NCBI GenBank assembly: GCA_024867545.1
Contig: JANFNE010000036.1
Location: 1-64,000, forward strand
DNA: 64,000 bases
Direction: 5' to 3'
DNA from: Phytopythium helicoides
Taxonomy: Eukaryota > Oomycota > Peronosporomycetes > Pythiales > Pythiaceae
Part shown: one piece after another, positions 51,553 to 61,771 of the stretch
How the letters are laid out: the number at the start of each line of letters is the position of its first letter
How positions within the stretch are numbered: position 1 is the stretch's first letter
Notes under the pieces: model-generated
The model's input: only the letters and a program-made list of their open reading frames with translations
Told to the model about the DNA's origin: nothing
Databases searched by the model: none
Program-made: the position numbers and the translations under genes

Positions 51553-53532
51553 TTAAGTTGGCACTCGGCAAAAAACGTTAGGTCTTGGTTGACCACGGAG
51601 CATGTAGAAAAGAAGCATCAGTATGTTCTTCGAGGCGTTGACGTCGCGGTTCACAGTAGTACCAAAACAGCCATTGGATCGACAATGGAGCACACTATAA
51701 ACCTTGCACGTCCGCCATTCCTTGTCCGTGCTGTTCTTGACCTTGCAGAGTCGGAGACTGTACTGGTATTCTAGTTGCCGGTGGCAACGTGAGTGAAGCT
51801 TGCTGGTGCGAAACTCATCAATTGGTTGTACACGACAGTAGTTTCTCAACGTGTGCTCCAGTCTCTTGACCGGCCCCGCGGGGCACTTCTTGATGAGTCC
51901 AGAGTAATCGGTATTGCTCCAATCTCCAAATCCAACCACCGTTCGCCTGCCTGCTTGCTGGGTCAGTCTCCGACATAGTTCATGTAGCTTTTTCTGCGCA
52001 AAGATGTACCGACCAAAACGCAGGTTGCGGAATCCCTTCGCCCGTGAAAATCCTAGCAGGTTTTCCATACGTGGAATAACGTATCGTGTGTACGTTTCCA
52101 GCAACTCGAGCGACGCGGTCTTCTTCGACGGCATCTGACGCTCGGCCCTCAAAATGTCGGGACGCCGCTCCTTCCAGCAAGCTATCTTCTGGTTGCTCTT
52201 GTGGTAGCGAGCATCCTCGTAGAACTCACGAGTAGAGCAGTGGATAGTCTCGCCATCCTGGTTGGTTGCTACAAACAGATCTCGTCTGCCAGGATCTAGG
52301 CCCCACATGATATCGTAGTCTTCTTCCCGAAGTGGGCGGTCTGTCGCCGGATGGGTTTTCCGCATGACGATGCTGACAGCCTTTCCGTCCGTCACGATCT
52401 CTCCTGCGAACTTCTTGTTGGCTGTTTCAAACTTCTCGATATTGAAGAGACTGTGCCACCAATCGTCTGCGACAGCATTCCAATCGTCACCTAGAGGAGG
52501 CACGCGAACACCAGCACGTAGAAGTAGGCTGTGGAGCGCCGTCTTGCACATCTTGAAGTGCGAGCACTTGAACCCATTCTTTGTCGGCAGGAGACTGAAC
52601 GTGCGGATCTCTGGGATGTCCTGTCGATGCTGAAACCGGCGATTCCTCTCCTCAATGTCGGTCAGAATCATGTAGATGAGAGGAAGCAATCTGTTAGCCT
52701 CGTTGGACAAGTAGCCGCTCTCGTTGCGCGGGATCTGCTCTCGCCAAGCCTGCACCTCGGTATCGTTGTCGTTGTAGACAGGGTCCAGGATGCTCTTGAT
52801 CATGACGTAGGCCTCAGCACCATTCAAGTCATAGACCCGCTTGATGTGACGGTGAAAGCGACTGTAGAAATTGCGTACGATCGCGTTCTTGGTGTTAGTG
52901 GCCATCATTTGGGCTGCGTTCTGCTGCCACCCAGCGGTAATCTGCCGGTTGCTTGCACGTCGAGCGTCCTCACCTCGCCAAGTGTTGTACAGCGTGACTG
53001 ATTGCTGGAATGCAGGAGACCCGAGTGTGGAGTTGGCGTTGCAAACACACGATAGGCATCTGTAGAAGAAGACCTGGTTGAGTGGCTCCACTGCATCGCC
53101 CAGCTGACACATCCGCACGGCGTGGATGTTGGCGAGGATGTAAGCCTCCAGCACGGCCTGGTCCATATCCGCCAGCACGGACTCCCACGGCAAAGTCATG
53201 GCCTCATCGCTCTTGCAAAACGCCTTGAGCGACGTCTTGACGCACACAAGCGAGGATTTGGCGTTAGCTGCGTCACGAGCTTCGACTTCGGCTCGTCGCC
53301 TCTTTGACTGACTCTTGCGTGGTTCTGCACTGCGTTTCTTCCTTTTAGACCTAGCACCGCCTGACGTCGGACCAGCTGCACGTGTTGTCTTGGACCGACC
53401 TCGACGAGTTGCGGAAGCAGCTCTACTCGTTGTGGATCTGCATAGCCCTGCGGCAGCTTGTCTGATCTTGGACCTGCCTCGGCGGGGACCTGGATCGCCC
53501 TCCGTGCCCGATCGAGCGCGCTTGTTTGCCAT
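51553..53532 (-). CDS. Fanzor (eukaryotic TnpB-like RNA-guided nuclease)
   Basis: 659 aa, intronless and intact. The N-terminus (aa 1-85) is strongly basic with nuclear-localisation-like blocks (RSKRKKRSAEPRKSQSKRRR). RuvC-I is IMWGLDPGRRDLFVATNQDG (Asp 413). Then come GRYIFAQKKLHELCRRL, VVGFGDWSNTDYSG (aa 532-545), RNYCRVQPIDEFRTSKLHSR (aa 563-582; Glu 573 could be the relocated RuvC-II acid of Fanzors), a zinc ribbon (C583, C596/C609, C617, C622; TSKLHSRC has His where TnpB usually has the first Cys), and RuvC-III NRDVNASKNIL (Asp 630). This order is typical of Fanzor/TnpB and excludes DDE transposases. No partner transposase or terminal repeats were recognised nearby. All catalytic-type residues are present, so it may be active. 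Confidence 0.88.
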   Translation of the reverse strand: MANKRARSGTEGDPGPRRGRSKIRQAAAGLCRSTTSRAASATRRGRSKTTRAAGPTSGGARSKRKKRSAEPRKSQSKRRRAEVEARDAANAKSSLVCVKTSLKAFCKSDEAMTLPWESVLADMDQAVLEAYILANIHAVRMCQLGDAVEPLNQVFFYRCLSCVCNANSTLGSPAFQQSVTLYNTWRGEDARRASNRQITAGWQQNAAQMMATNTKNAIVRNFYSRFHRHIKRVYDLNGAEAYVMIKSILDPVYNDNDTEVQAWREQIPRNESGYLSNEANRLLPLIYMILTDIEERNRRFQHRQDIPEIRTFSLLPTKNGFKCSHFKMCKTALHSLLLRAGVRVPPLGDDWNAVADDWWHSLFNIEKFETANKKFAGEIVTDGKAVSIVMRKTHPATDRPLREEDYDIMWGLDPGRRDLFVATNQDGETIHCSTREFYEDARYHKSNQKIACWKERRPDILRAERQMPSKKTASLELLETYTRYVIPRMENLLGFSRAKGFRNLRFGRYIFAQKKLHELCRRLTQQAGRRTVVGFGDWSNTDYSGLIKKCPAGPVKRLEHTLRNYCRVQPIDEFRTSKLHSRCHRQLEYQYSLRLCKVKNSTDKEWRTCKVYSVLHCRSNGCFGTTVNRDVNASKNILMLLFYMLRGQPRPNVFCRVPT

Positions 53533-54200
53533 GGTGGCAAATTACACTGTGAGTATGGAGATCAGGGTCGGTAGCCGCTTTCGTTCGTTGGCGAGTGGGC
53601 GCTTGGCAATTCAAAGCATGCTATTGTCTCATCATGCCCGTTTAGGTGTATGCAGACAGTGCTGCAAAGACCGCTTTACTAGCTTGTCGTGACTCATGAT
53701 GGAGCTCTAGAGATCCTTCCTATGGCATCTTCAACAAGCAATATGAAGTGTCCATGCAGTGCTGTTGTCATCGCTGGGGAGGGCATCGCGCAACCCGCTT
53801 GAAGCTGATGAACTGCGCTGCCAGCTTGTCAATTGGGCAGTACCGTAACGACAGGTTTATTTAGTTTCACGTCTCCTTTTCCACGTTTTCCGGTTGAGTG
53901 GGAGTTTACGTCGATCGTTGGGTTGAGAAGGGTAAATGTAGAAATGGAGGGTTTTGTGGCCATCTACCACAGCGCCATCAACACTGCTTGCACTGCGAAC
54001 CTAACGAGATGGCTACCAATGTACGAAATGCGCACACCACACTCACCCCAGACGCACTTTACATGCCTCCAACGTACTTACCGCCCGAAGGCGCTATCCA
54101 CTCATTCGCCCCATCAACTCCAATAGCAGGCAGCTGGGCTCGGCATCAGGCCTTCCTCCTCCCCCTCGCCTCCCTGGACGACGACGACCGAGCGCTCGCA
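53533..54200. other. Divergent intergenic region Fanzor - eIF3e
   Basis: About 670 bp. The eIF3e frame is open from 53898, but residues before MTAQDENEAA are not typical of the protein. No terminal inverted repeat shared with the far side of the Fanzor was found by eye. Confidence 0.45.
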
Positions 54201-55694
54201 ATGACTGCGCAGGACGAGAATGAGGCGGCGGCCCCTACGGCGGCGCCGGACGCCAAGTACGACCTGACGAACAAGTTGGCGCCGTTCATGGACCTGCACT
54301 TCATGTTCCCGTTGATCGACTTCCTGTCGAGCAACGAGCTGTACGACGAGTCGCAGCTCATGGCGGCCAAGCTGGCGCTGCTCAAGCCCACCAACATGGC
54401 CGACTTTGCCGTCGAGATCCACCAGACGCTGCACAACACGACCGACACGCCCGCCGAGTTCGAGGAGCGCCGCGGAGAGATCCTTGACGCGCTTAGCTAC
54501 GCCAAGAGCGAGTGCCGCCCCATGCTCGAGCTCATTGAGGACGAGGAGAAGATCCTGCGTCTGCAGAGCGAGAACCTGCTTACGGCTGCCCACCTTGAGC
54601 AGCACGAGGGCGTACGTTGGCGGTTGCGAATGAGCGTGGACAGAACAGTGGACTAATGATGGGCTCCCCTACACAGATCACGCCGGCGGTACTCGACGGT
54701 CTGTACAAGTACGCCAAGCTGCAGTACGAGTGCGGCAACTACCAGGACTGCCTCACGTACCTGACCTACTACGGCGTGCTCATCCCGAACGCGTCGCAGC
54801 AGTACCTGAACGCACTCTGGGGTAAGCTCGCGGCCGAGATCCTTATCTTCCGCTGGGAGGAGGCCCTCGCCGACATCTCGCGCATCCACGACGTCATTGA
54901 GAACAACGTATGGGCGTGTTTTCCCTCTTCAATCTGCCAATGTTTTGATTGAGGTAGCTGACATTTTTTCCGATGATGATCGCGTTTGCTTGCAGACGGT
55001 CATGTCGCCCGTGGAGCAGCTCCAGCAGCGCACGTGGCTGCTGCACTGGGCGCTGTTCGTGTTTGCGTGGCACGAGGAGGGCCGCGACGCCATCGTCGAC
55101 TTCATGTTGCAGTCGCGCTGCGTGGAGGCCATTCAGAGCAACGCGCCGTGGCTGCTGCGGTACCTGTGCGCGGGTGTGATCCTGCACAAGCGCCGCCGCA
55201 ACCTGACCAAGGAGCTGCTGCGCGTGCTCCGTGTGGACGACAAGACGTACCGCGACCCGATCATCGACTTCGTCGAGTGCCTGTTTGTGCAGTTCGACTT
55301 TGAGACGGCCCAGGAGAACCTGCGCGAGTGCGAGGTCGTGCTCGCGAGCGACTTTTTCCTGTACGAGAAGAACCTGACCGACTTCATGGAGGCCGCTCGC
55401 CTCGCTATCTTCGAGATGTACTGCCGCGTGCACCGCACGATCGACATGAAGATGCTGGCAGGAAAGCTGGCTATGGCCGAGGACGCCGACGCTGCCGAGA
55501 AGTGGATCGTGAACCTGATCCGCAATGCGCGTCTGGACGCCAAGATCGACTCACAGGAGGGCCGCATCGTCATGGGCACGCCGCAGAACTCGGTGTACCG
55601 CCAGGTGATTGACAAGACGCGCGACCTTGCGGCGCGCACCACGAGCATGGTGTCGCAGTTTGAGCGCATGGGCAAGCGGAAAGGCTTCCAGTAA
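54201..55694 (+). CDS. EIF3E: Translation initiation factor eIF3 subunit e (INT6)
   Basis: Exons 54201-54611, 54677-54907, 54996-55694 (1341 nt, 446 aa; human eIF3e is about the same length). N-terminal blocks YDLTNKLAPFMDLHFMFPLI, DFLSSNELYDESQLMAAKLA and LLKPTNMADFAVEIHQTL are characteristic. The middle repeats (YKYAKLQYECGNYQDCLTYL, LIFRWEEALADISRIHDVIE, QQRTWLLHWALFVFAWHEEG) and a C-terminal PCI domain (DFMEAARLAIFEMYCRVHRT, EKWIVNLIRNARLDAKIDSQ, GRIVMGTPQNSVYRQVIDKT) complete the protein. Part of the eIF3 scaffold on the 40S subunit. Confidence 0.96.
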
Positions 55695-56400
55695 ACCGAC
55701 TGGCTGCGAGCAGTAGCGCGCGCCTGAAACCGTCCGTTTCTTGTTGGGACGGCTGTCGGCGGCGCCAAGAGAGGCAGGCGGCCCAAAGGCTCGGCGACCG
55801 ACTTACTTTAGTACTAGACTGCGAGGAGCGTAGGCAGGCGCTGGCGAGACGAGAGAAGAAGAACACGAGAGGGGACGAGATATGTGAGGCCTTGATGTTC
55901 TGGTGGATTGGTCGGGTCGACCGTCGGAGGATCTCGTCCGCTCGTGTGGTGTCGTGAGGGTTTTTGAATTTGCATCGTTCGACTTCAACTTGTCAAATGG
56001 TTGACGTGCTCTCTATCCGTCAAGCTCGTCTCGAAGAGCACGTGCGCTCCACAACCGTCTTATGAATTTTCATTTTTCTTGTGCACCAAAAAATAAAAGA
56101 AATTAGGTTTTTTGAAAACACGTCAAGGTTTTATCAACAACCTTATGCAAAATGCGAAAAAACTAAGGTTTTTCATACCGGAACGGCGACTAGCAAAATG
56201 TGGCTGTATACAAACATCAAGATATCATAAATCCCGTCAAACCCGATGTTCATTTTCGCATTTGTTTTGCCAGGTTTTATTTTTCCTAATTTTTTTTCGC
56301 TTTCCGCAAAAAAGAACGTGTGGCCGGCCACAGTTTCCCTCCCTTCCGCCCGCCTCGAGACGACCGCCCGCGTCGCGAGCGCCGCCGACCGAGCGCCGAC
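55695..56400. other. AT-rich intergenic region
   Basis: The second half (about 56050-56320) is markedly AT-rich, with repeated AAGGTTTT/AAAACCTT-like motifs. No gene seen. Confidence 0.5.
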
Positions 56401-56601
56401 ATGAGCGGCATGGAGCAGTACCCGTACCCCAAGTACACGTGGTCGCCCGCGGGCGGCTGGTGGGCCAAGACGGCGCACTGGCAGCGGAAAACCGGCGTGG
56501 CGCTGGCCGTCATGGGGCTCGCCATCACGCCGCTGGCGCTCTACTCGCGCCAGAACCACATCAAGTTCCCGTCCGAGGAGCGCCGCGGCTACCGCGCATA
56601 G
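56401..56601 (+). CDS. Small single-span protein, probably a mitochondrial complex I accessory subunit
   Basis: 66 aa. MSGMEQYPYPKYTWSPAGGW and WAKTAHWQRKTGVALAVMGL are followed by a hydrophobic span (GVALAVMGLAITPLALY) and a basic tail (RQNHIKFPSEERRGYRA). The W-SPAGGW-(WA)-K..HW(x)RNT-like layout before one helix resembles small plant/stramenopile complex I membrane-arm subunits (B15/NDUFB4-like); that assignment is from memory of the pattern and is tentative. Expressed-looking: strong codon bias, GC-rich in an AT-rich setting. Confidence 0.6.
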   Translation: MSGMEQYPYPKYTWSPAGGWWAKTAHWQRKTGVALAVMGLAITPLALYSRQNHIKFPSEERRGYRA

Positions 56602-56747
56602 GCTCCCGCGCTGCGCCTCGACGCGCGAGGCGCCAGGCACGCCGGTCCCCGAACCAGTCGAGATGAATACACGCGCTCTGCCTGGACACGCAACGCATCT
56701 TGGACATGCTTTGGGGTTTACAGTGTGCTTGCGTTTTGTTATTTAGT

Positions 56748-58979
56748 TTAGAACTCGTGGTGGCTCTCGTCGTGCTCGATGGGCGACGTGGACGCCGACA
56801 CGGGCGATGCCGACGGGGCAGGGGCGGCGGCGGCGGCTGACGTCGTGATCGTGAGCTTCCGAGGCAGCTTGAAGGCCCAGCCCTTCTTCTTGGGCTTGGC
56901 AGTCCCCGTGGTCGCGGACGACGCCTTGCCGTCGTCGTCCTCGCTCGCGTCGCTCTCCTCGCCCTCGTCCCCGTTGTGGTGCGTGCCGCTGCTCTCGGCC
57001 TCGCTCGGGTCCTCCGTCGGCACCTTCCAGCTGGTTGCGCCGGACGTGTGCGCGTAGAAAAACTGTCCGGGGTTGCTGCGGCTCTCGTGCTTGGTCCAGC
57101 CCTTGGGCAGCGTCTCGCCGTCGTCCTTGCTACTCTTGTCGCTCACGCTCTTCTTGATGCGCGGCTTGCTCGAGCTGCTCGCTGCGTTGGCGCCGCTCTC
57201 GACAGACGTGCGATCATCCGTCGAAGCGGTTGACGTGGTGTCCTCCTCCGACCCGCGCGTGGATGATGCCGAGGACGACGAGTCGTGGAAGTTGGTAGTC
57301 GTCGTCTTCGTCACGCGCTTCTTCAGCGCGCTGACGAGACCACCACCAGAGCTAGCCGGCGGCCCTGTGGAGCTCCCAGACCCCGACTTCTTGATCCCAG
57401 GAGCGTCTGTAGACGTATTGCGTCGCAGACGCAGCGGCAATCGACCACTGCCGCTGCTCGCCGTTTGTGCAGACTCCTCATTCTCCCCAGCGTACGAGCC
57501 GGTCGTGCTGGTGTTGGGCGAGTCGTTGGCGTTTTCCTGGATCGTCCCGTTGGTCTTTGTCTTGGCCTTGCTGCGCGTCGCCATGTTCTTGGTCCTCGTG
57601 AACAGCGCCATGGCGTTCGACGTGCTCTTCGGGCGAGTGGTGGCTGACGAGTTGTCTGCGTCGCTCGTGATGCTCGACGTCGTCGAAGTGTACAAGTTGC
57701 CGTCGTTTTCGTCCTCGGACTCGGACTCGAGCACAGGCTGCTGGTTGTTGACCGGAGATTGCTTGGGAGCGGAGACAGTTCCACCGACAGCGGTCGTCAT
57801 GCTGCGATTCTGCCGGTTGGCCGCAGCCGTCTTGAACTTGGAGGCCACGAACTTGAGCGCCTTCTCGCGCTGCTTGCGCTCTTGCTCGGCGATCTGTTCC
57901 TTCATCGACCCAATTGTCTGCTGCTGAGCCGCCACCTTGAGGTGCAGCTCGCTCACGACCGACTCCATCGCTTGTAAGCTTGAGAGCAGGTCGACCTTTT
58001 CATCTTCATCGATGGTGGATGCGTTGCTCGCAGCGCTGTCTGCGAGCGGGTCCTCTGTGAGGTCTTCATTGCTCAGCGCCATTCTCCGAAGCCGATCGAG
58101 CACGCGGTTCGCCACCGCCGCAGTTGTACGCGCGTCAGCCTCAATCTTGGCCTTCTCAGCCTGCAGCTTTGCCAGCGAGCGCTCTGTCTCCTGCAGTCGA
58201 GTCTCGTTGGCCACGGTCGACTCGTGCTTGGACATCGAGAAGCGGTGCTCTCGCAGCGCGTCCATCCACGCTCGCGCGTCGTCCGCACTCTCGGGGTCGA
58301 GGTACAGCGGGCGCATTTTCTCGCGGACGTTGGACGGCAGCTTGCCCGAGAGGCGAAAGCAGTGCTCGCTGCCGCCAACTGCTCGCTGCAGGCAGTCGCT
58401 GTTGCGCTTGATGTCCGTGAGGTACTCGAGGTCGATGGCTCCTCGCGGGGCCTCGTCGTCCTGCGAGTTAAAGTAGTAGAGCGTCGACGAAGGCTTGATG
58501 AGGAAGTAGTAGCGGTTCCATGCGCCAGGCTCGTTGTCCGCCTGCTTGCGCAGGAACCCGCTGCGCGATGCCGCCGCCGTCAGCGCCGCCGCGTCCATGG
58601 GCACCGCGTACCTCGCGTGCGGTCGCTTCCTGCTGCTGGACGCCCCCGCATTCCCGCTGCTGCTGCCATTGCTCGAGACGAGCTTCTCTCGTGAGGGCGA
58701 TCGGTGCCTCCTGTCCCTGGACTCGGTCCTCGAGCTCGAGCTCGAGCTCTTGGGCTCTCTCGAGTGACTGCGTGCTCTGTCGGTCGACTCGGATCTGTGC
58801 GAGGAGCTCTTGGGCTCTCTCGAGTGGCTGCGCGCTCTGTCGGTCGACTCGGATCTGTGCGAGGAGCTCTTGGGCTCTCTCGAGTGGCTGCGCTCCCTGT
58901 CGCGGTGCTCGTCCACCGTCGGCCGCCGCCGGCGCTCGCGCTCGCGCTCCTTCTCGCGGTCCGCCGTAGTCGCTGGCAT
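56748..58979 (-). CDS. RS-repeat, PH, coiled-coil and WW domain protein
   Basis: 743 aa from MPATTADREKERERERRRR; the frame is open to 59144. N-terminal Arg/Ser region with tandem 20-residue repeats (SREPKSSSHRSESTDRARSH). Then a PH domain (about aa 135-250): SRSGFLRKQADNEPGAWNRY, YFLIKPSSTLYYFNSQD, RGAIDLEYLTDIK, ARAWMDALREHRFSM. A coiled coil (about 260-420; RLQETERSLAKLQAEKAKIE) and a long Ser/Thr/Asn-rich stretch follow. Near the C-terminus is a WW domain, LPKGWTKHESRSNPGQFFYA and SGATSWKVP. The end is Ala/Pro/Ser-rich. Probably a cytoskeletal or signalling adaptor binding phosphoinositides (PH) and proline motifs (WW). Confidence 0.82.
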   Translation of the reverse strand: MPATTADREKERERERRRRPTVDEHRDRERSHSREPKSSSHRSESTDRARSHSREPKSSSHRSESTDRARSHSREPKSSSSSSRTESRDRRHRSPSREKLVSSNGSSSGNAGASSSRKRPHARYAVPMDAAALTAAASRSGFLRKQADNEPGAWNRYYFLIKPSSTLYYFNSQDDEAPRGAIDLEYLTDIKRNSDCLQRAVGGSEHCFRLSGKLPSNVREKMRPLYLDPESADDARAWMDALREHRFSMSKHESTVANETRLQETERSLAKLQAEKAKIEADARTTAAVANRVLDRLRRMALSNEDLTEDPLADSAASNASTIDEDEKVDLLSSLQAMESVVSELHLKVAAQQQTIGSMKEQIAEQERKQREKALKFVASKFKTAAANRQNRSMTTAVGGTVSAPKQSPVNNQQPVLESESEDENDGNLYTSTTSSITSDADNSSATTRPKSTSNAMALFTRTKNMATRSKAKTKTNGTIQENANDSPNTSTTGSYAGENEESAQTASSGSGRLPLRLRRNTSTDAPGIKKSGSGSSTGPPASSGGGLVSALKKRVTKTTTTNFHDSSSSASSTRGSEEDTTSTASTDDRTSVESGANAASSSSKPRIKKSVSDKSSKDDGETLPKGWTKHESRSNPGQFFYAHTSGATSWKVPTEDPSEAESSGTHHNGDEGEESDASEDDDGKASSATTGTAKPKKKGWAFKLPRKLTITTSAAAAAPAPSASPVSASTSPIEHDESHHEF
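58744..58905. repeat. 60-bp coding tandem repeat (2.7 copies)
   Basis: GAGCTCTTGGGCTCTCTCGA.. recurs every 60 bp at 58744, 58804 and 58864 with one to three changes per unit. It encodes the RS-type 20-residue repeats of the PH/WW protein on the minus strand. Length variation between strains is likely. Confidence 0.9.
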
Positions 58980-59924
58980 GACTTCTGCTAACTGCTCCGC
59001 TGCCTCCAATTGGCGACTGCGCTGTGCTCGAGGGGACGGCGCGAAGCTCGGCGCGGTTGAAGCGCCGGCCGCAGCGTAAAGGGCGATCGCGAACTGCGGC
59101 GCTCGTCGGCGCGGGCGCCTGGGCAAGCGCCGGTCGGTGGTCACAATGCGACATCATGGGGGTGCACCGTCATGCGATCCGCCGATGGGGGCATACTGGG
59201 CGCCAGTCAAACGGTCCGGACACCTGTCGTGGACGCCCACCGTATGGATGGACTACTCTACGGTTTTGCGCACACTGTGCAGCATACTCGGCGCAAGTGA
59301 AGAGGCCGCAGTTCGAAAAAATCAACCGTCGATTGGTGGAAAAGAGCCGCGAAGCGCTGACATGATTGGGTAATACCCGTCTGTCGCGCACGTTCGCGGA
59401 AAGCAGCTGGGAAAACGGGTTCTGTAACGGGTTCGATAACAGGTACAGGTTGCAGTTCGAGGAAGATCGCAACAGCAATTGAGTCAACCACGCACTTCGT
59501 TTCAGGAGCAACTTGATGCGAAGGAGGAGCACCTCTCAAGCTGCAGGTAAGGGACGCGTGGCTCCACAGTAAAGGCGCGCTGCACGAACAGAAAGGAGGA
59601 GGAGGAGCCAGCGATAGCATGTGGAAGGGCCTGGGGACGACCGACGGCGCCGGGGAATCCGCGCGCGATGGGGTGGAAAGGCGAGCGGAAGCGGATCCTG
59701 TGGACGAAAGTGGCGCCGAGCGTCGCATCGAGCAGGCCCTGCGCGCGCCTGATTGCTTGTTTACGGAGCTGCGGCGGATGAGGAGATGCGGTCCAGCCTT
59801 CAGTGCGCTACACTGCGCTGGTCTCTGCGCCGTCGGGCGATCGCGACCATCGCGATGGCGAACTGGCGGGCGGACGATTGAAGCTCGAGCGTCCAACGCG
59901 GCGGCGGCGTATATTACATGGAGG
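58980..59924. other. Intergenic region PH/WW protein - Ssu72
   Basis: Open frames on both strands (for example 59258-59896 minus, 59619-60032 plus) reflect GC-rich sequence and carry no family motif. No gene called. Confidence 0.45.
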
Positions 59925-60640
59925 TTAGAACTCGATCCCGAGGTAGAACATCTGCAGCTCGTGGTGCGCCTCGAACTGTTCGACGACGGCCTTGACGCGC
60001 TCCTCGGTGAGCTCCGCAGGTGGCGCGTTTAGCTGCGAGCAGAGCTCGACCGCGCGCGCACTGCCGGCGTCCGCGTGCTCGGGTGTGTCTTCCGTCTCGA
60101 GACAGATGATGTGCAGCCGCTTGCGCTTCCAACTGAACCGCACGCGCATGCGGATGTCTGCGTGCATCAAGTTGCAAGTCACCGCGACGGTCAGCACTCG
60201 ACACAAGGCGTTGACACGACGTATCAACTCGTTGACACCCGATTACCTTCCAACACGGCGAGAAACATGCCGTAGTCGAGGCAAATGACCACGTCGATGG
60301 CGTCGAGCTGCTTGTTGGTGAGGTTCTGCCAGCGCTCCGGCGCGCGCTTGAGCGCCAGGTCGCGCTCCAGGATCGCCTGCACGCCGTTGCACTCGACAAG
60401 ATGCGCGTCCTCGGCGCGCATCATTCGCAACATGGTCTCGTACGGCGTCATGAAGCGGAACGAGCGGCCCACGGCCGCCGTTCGACCTGGGAACGTCACG
60501 CGGCGGCCGGCACCGAACGAGCAAGCGCGCAGCCCCGCGGCTGCCAGCGCCGCGTGTGCGGCCGTGCTGCGGTTCACGTTGTTGACGCACACGAACGCGA
60601 ACATGGGACTGGCAATGGCTGCATCTGCGGTCGGGTCCAT
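59925..60640 (-). CDS. SSU72: Ssu72-like RNA polymerase II CTD phosphatase
   Basis: Exons 60640-60247 and 60157-59925 (627 nt, 208 aa); the intron is 89 bp. The catalytic P-loop is FVCVNNVNRS (CX5R), followed by HAALAAAGLRACSFGAGRRV, MTPYETMLRMMRAEDAHLVE, NGVQAILERDLALKRAPERW, QNL and the LDAIDVVICLDYGMFLAVLE block, which all follow the Ssu72 layout. Exon 2 encodes RMRVRFSWKRKRLHIICLET and the C-terminal helix (VEQFEAHHELQMFYLGIEF). Ssu72 removes Ser5/Ser7 phosphate from the Pol II tail and acts in 3'-end processing. An upstream Met (MHFPFRRKPP) would add ten residues. Confidence 0.88.
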
Positions 60641-61084
60641 CGGCGGTTTGCGGCGAAATGGGAAGTGCATGTTGACGTCTGCGGAATGCATCGGGAGGAG
60701 GAGTTGAGACGGCGGCACTACTATGTGACAAGCATATGGACACCAACCAACTGGAGCGAGCAACGCACATGAAGTGGTGAAGCTGCGCGTACGGCGCTGT
60801 GGTGGTGATGAGGAGGCTGCTCGGCGCTCGTGCAGCGGACGCCAGCAAGCGCGCGCGCGAGCGGGGCTTGTCGAGTGGCGCCGTGGTAAGGACGGTTTAT
60901 TCAGCCCGACGGGAAGCGCGCGGAAGGAGTGGCTCCTCTCAGCCGCCTCATGCATGAACTTCAAGCTTCTTCTGAATCCACTTGGAAAGGATATGCACAT
61001 CACTCGAAGGGGATGCATAGACGTCAACACTAAGGCTCCATTACGCCGCTCCGACCTCATCCATCCATCCATCCAACCGCGCCA
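60641..61084. other. Intergenic region Ssu72 - MLF-like gene
   Basis: About 440 bp; ATCC tetranucleotide run (CCATCCATCCATCC) near 61060-61075. No gene seen. Confidence 0.5.
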
Positions 61085-61771
61085 CTACGGGATCTCCTGG
61101 TCAGGCGGGTGGTCCGGCAGCTCCTCCTGGCGGCTGTGGCCACTGGCCATGGCGCGCGCCTCGGCAGCGCCGAACGGCGTGCGCGACCACTTGCGCTCGA
61201 ACGCGTCCACGTTGCCGCCGGCCACCGTCTCCTCCAAGTAGCGTGGCGCTTGCTCGTCTGCGCGCGTCCACGTCGTCTCCATGACATGGTTGTCGCCGAT
61301 GTTGCGTGTGTGAACGGCCTTGAGCCGCCCACTCGAGTCCTCAAAGCGGCGACGCGTGCTGCTCACGCGCTGGCTGCGCGCGTCCAACGCCGCACACGTG
61401 CTGAACGAGTACGAGGAGAACGAAAAGTCCTTGTCAGACGCGCGCTGAGGTGGAGGAGCCAGAGGCCCTGGAAGGCGCGTGCCCATCGCATTGGCGCCAA
61501 CCGGCAAATCCGCGAAGAAGTCGGCATCCGTCCACACGGCACTCTCGTCCTTTCGTGGGGGCTCACGGTCGTTGCGCTGGCCACGGCCATGACCGCGACC
61601 GCGACCACGCCCACGACTACGGCCGCGACCACGAGTGCCAGGTCGACTGCGGCCACCAAGAGTGAAGCCACCCTCGTCAAAATCCTCGAACCTGCTAAGG
61701 AGCGTCTCCTCTCCTGCGAGCAAGTCCATCCACTCCAGCGGCGACACGAAGTCCCAGTCGGAGCGCAGCAT
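61085..61771 (-). CDS. RGG-rich protein with MLF (myeloid leukemia factor)-like C-terminus
   Basis: 229 aa from MLRSDWDFVSPLEWMDLLAG; an ATG at 61828 would add 19 residues. An RG-rich tract (about aa 40-70; GRGRSRGRGRGRGHGRG) suggests RNA or protein binding and arginine methylation. The C-terminal part (SFSSYSFSTCAALDARSQRV, STRRRFEDSSGRLKAVHTRN, VMETTWTRADEQAPRYLEE, ERKWSRTPFG) has the Ser-Tyr/Arg strand pattern of MLF proteins, which are HSP-associated regulators in animals. The assignment is moderate. Single exon. Confidence 0.65.
   Translation of the reverse strand: MLRSDWDFVSPLEWMDLLAGEETLLSRFEDFDEGGFTLGGRSRPGTRGRGRSRGRGRGRGHGRGQRNDREPPRKDESAVWTDADFFADLPVGANAMGTRLPGPLAPPPQRASDKDFSFSSYSFSTCAALDARSQRVSSTRRRFEDSSGRLKAVHTRNIGDNHVMETTWTRADEQAPRYLEETVAGGNVDAFERKWSRTPFGAAEARAMASGHSRQEELPDHPPDQEIP

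Noticed and set aside
53840..53875. Possible remnant of the UPRT tail (a frame reading YRNDRF) on the far side of the Fanzor
   Set aside because: Match to GDRYF is too short and imperfect to be more than chance.
59258..60032. Overlapping open frames on both strands upstream of Ssu72
   Set aside because: No recognisable family, and each runs through the other's region; treated as intergenic.
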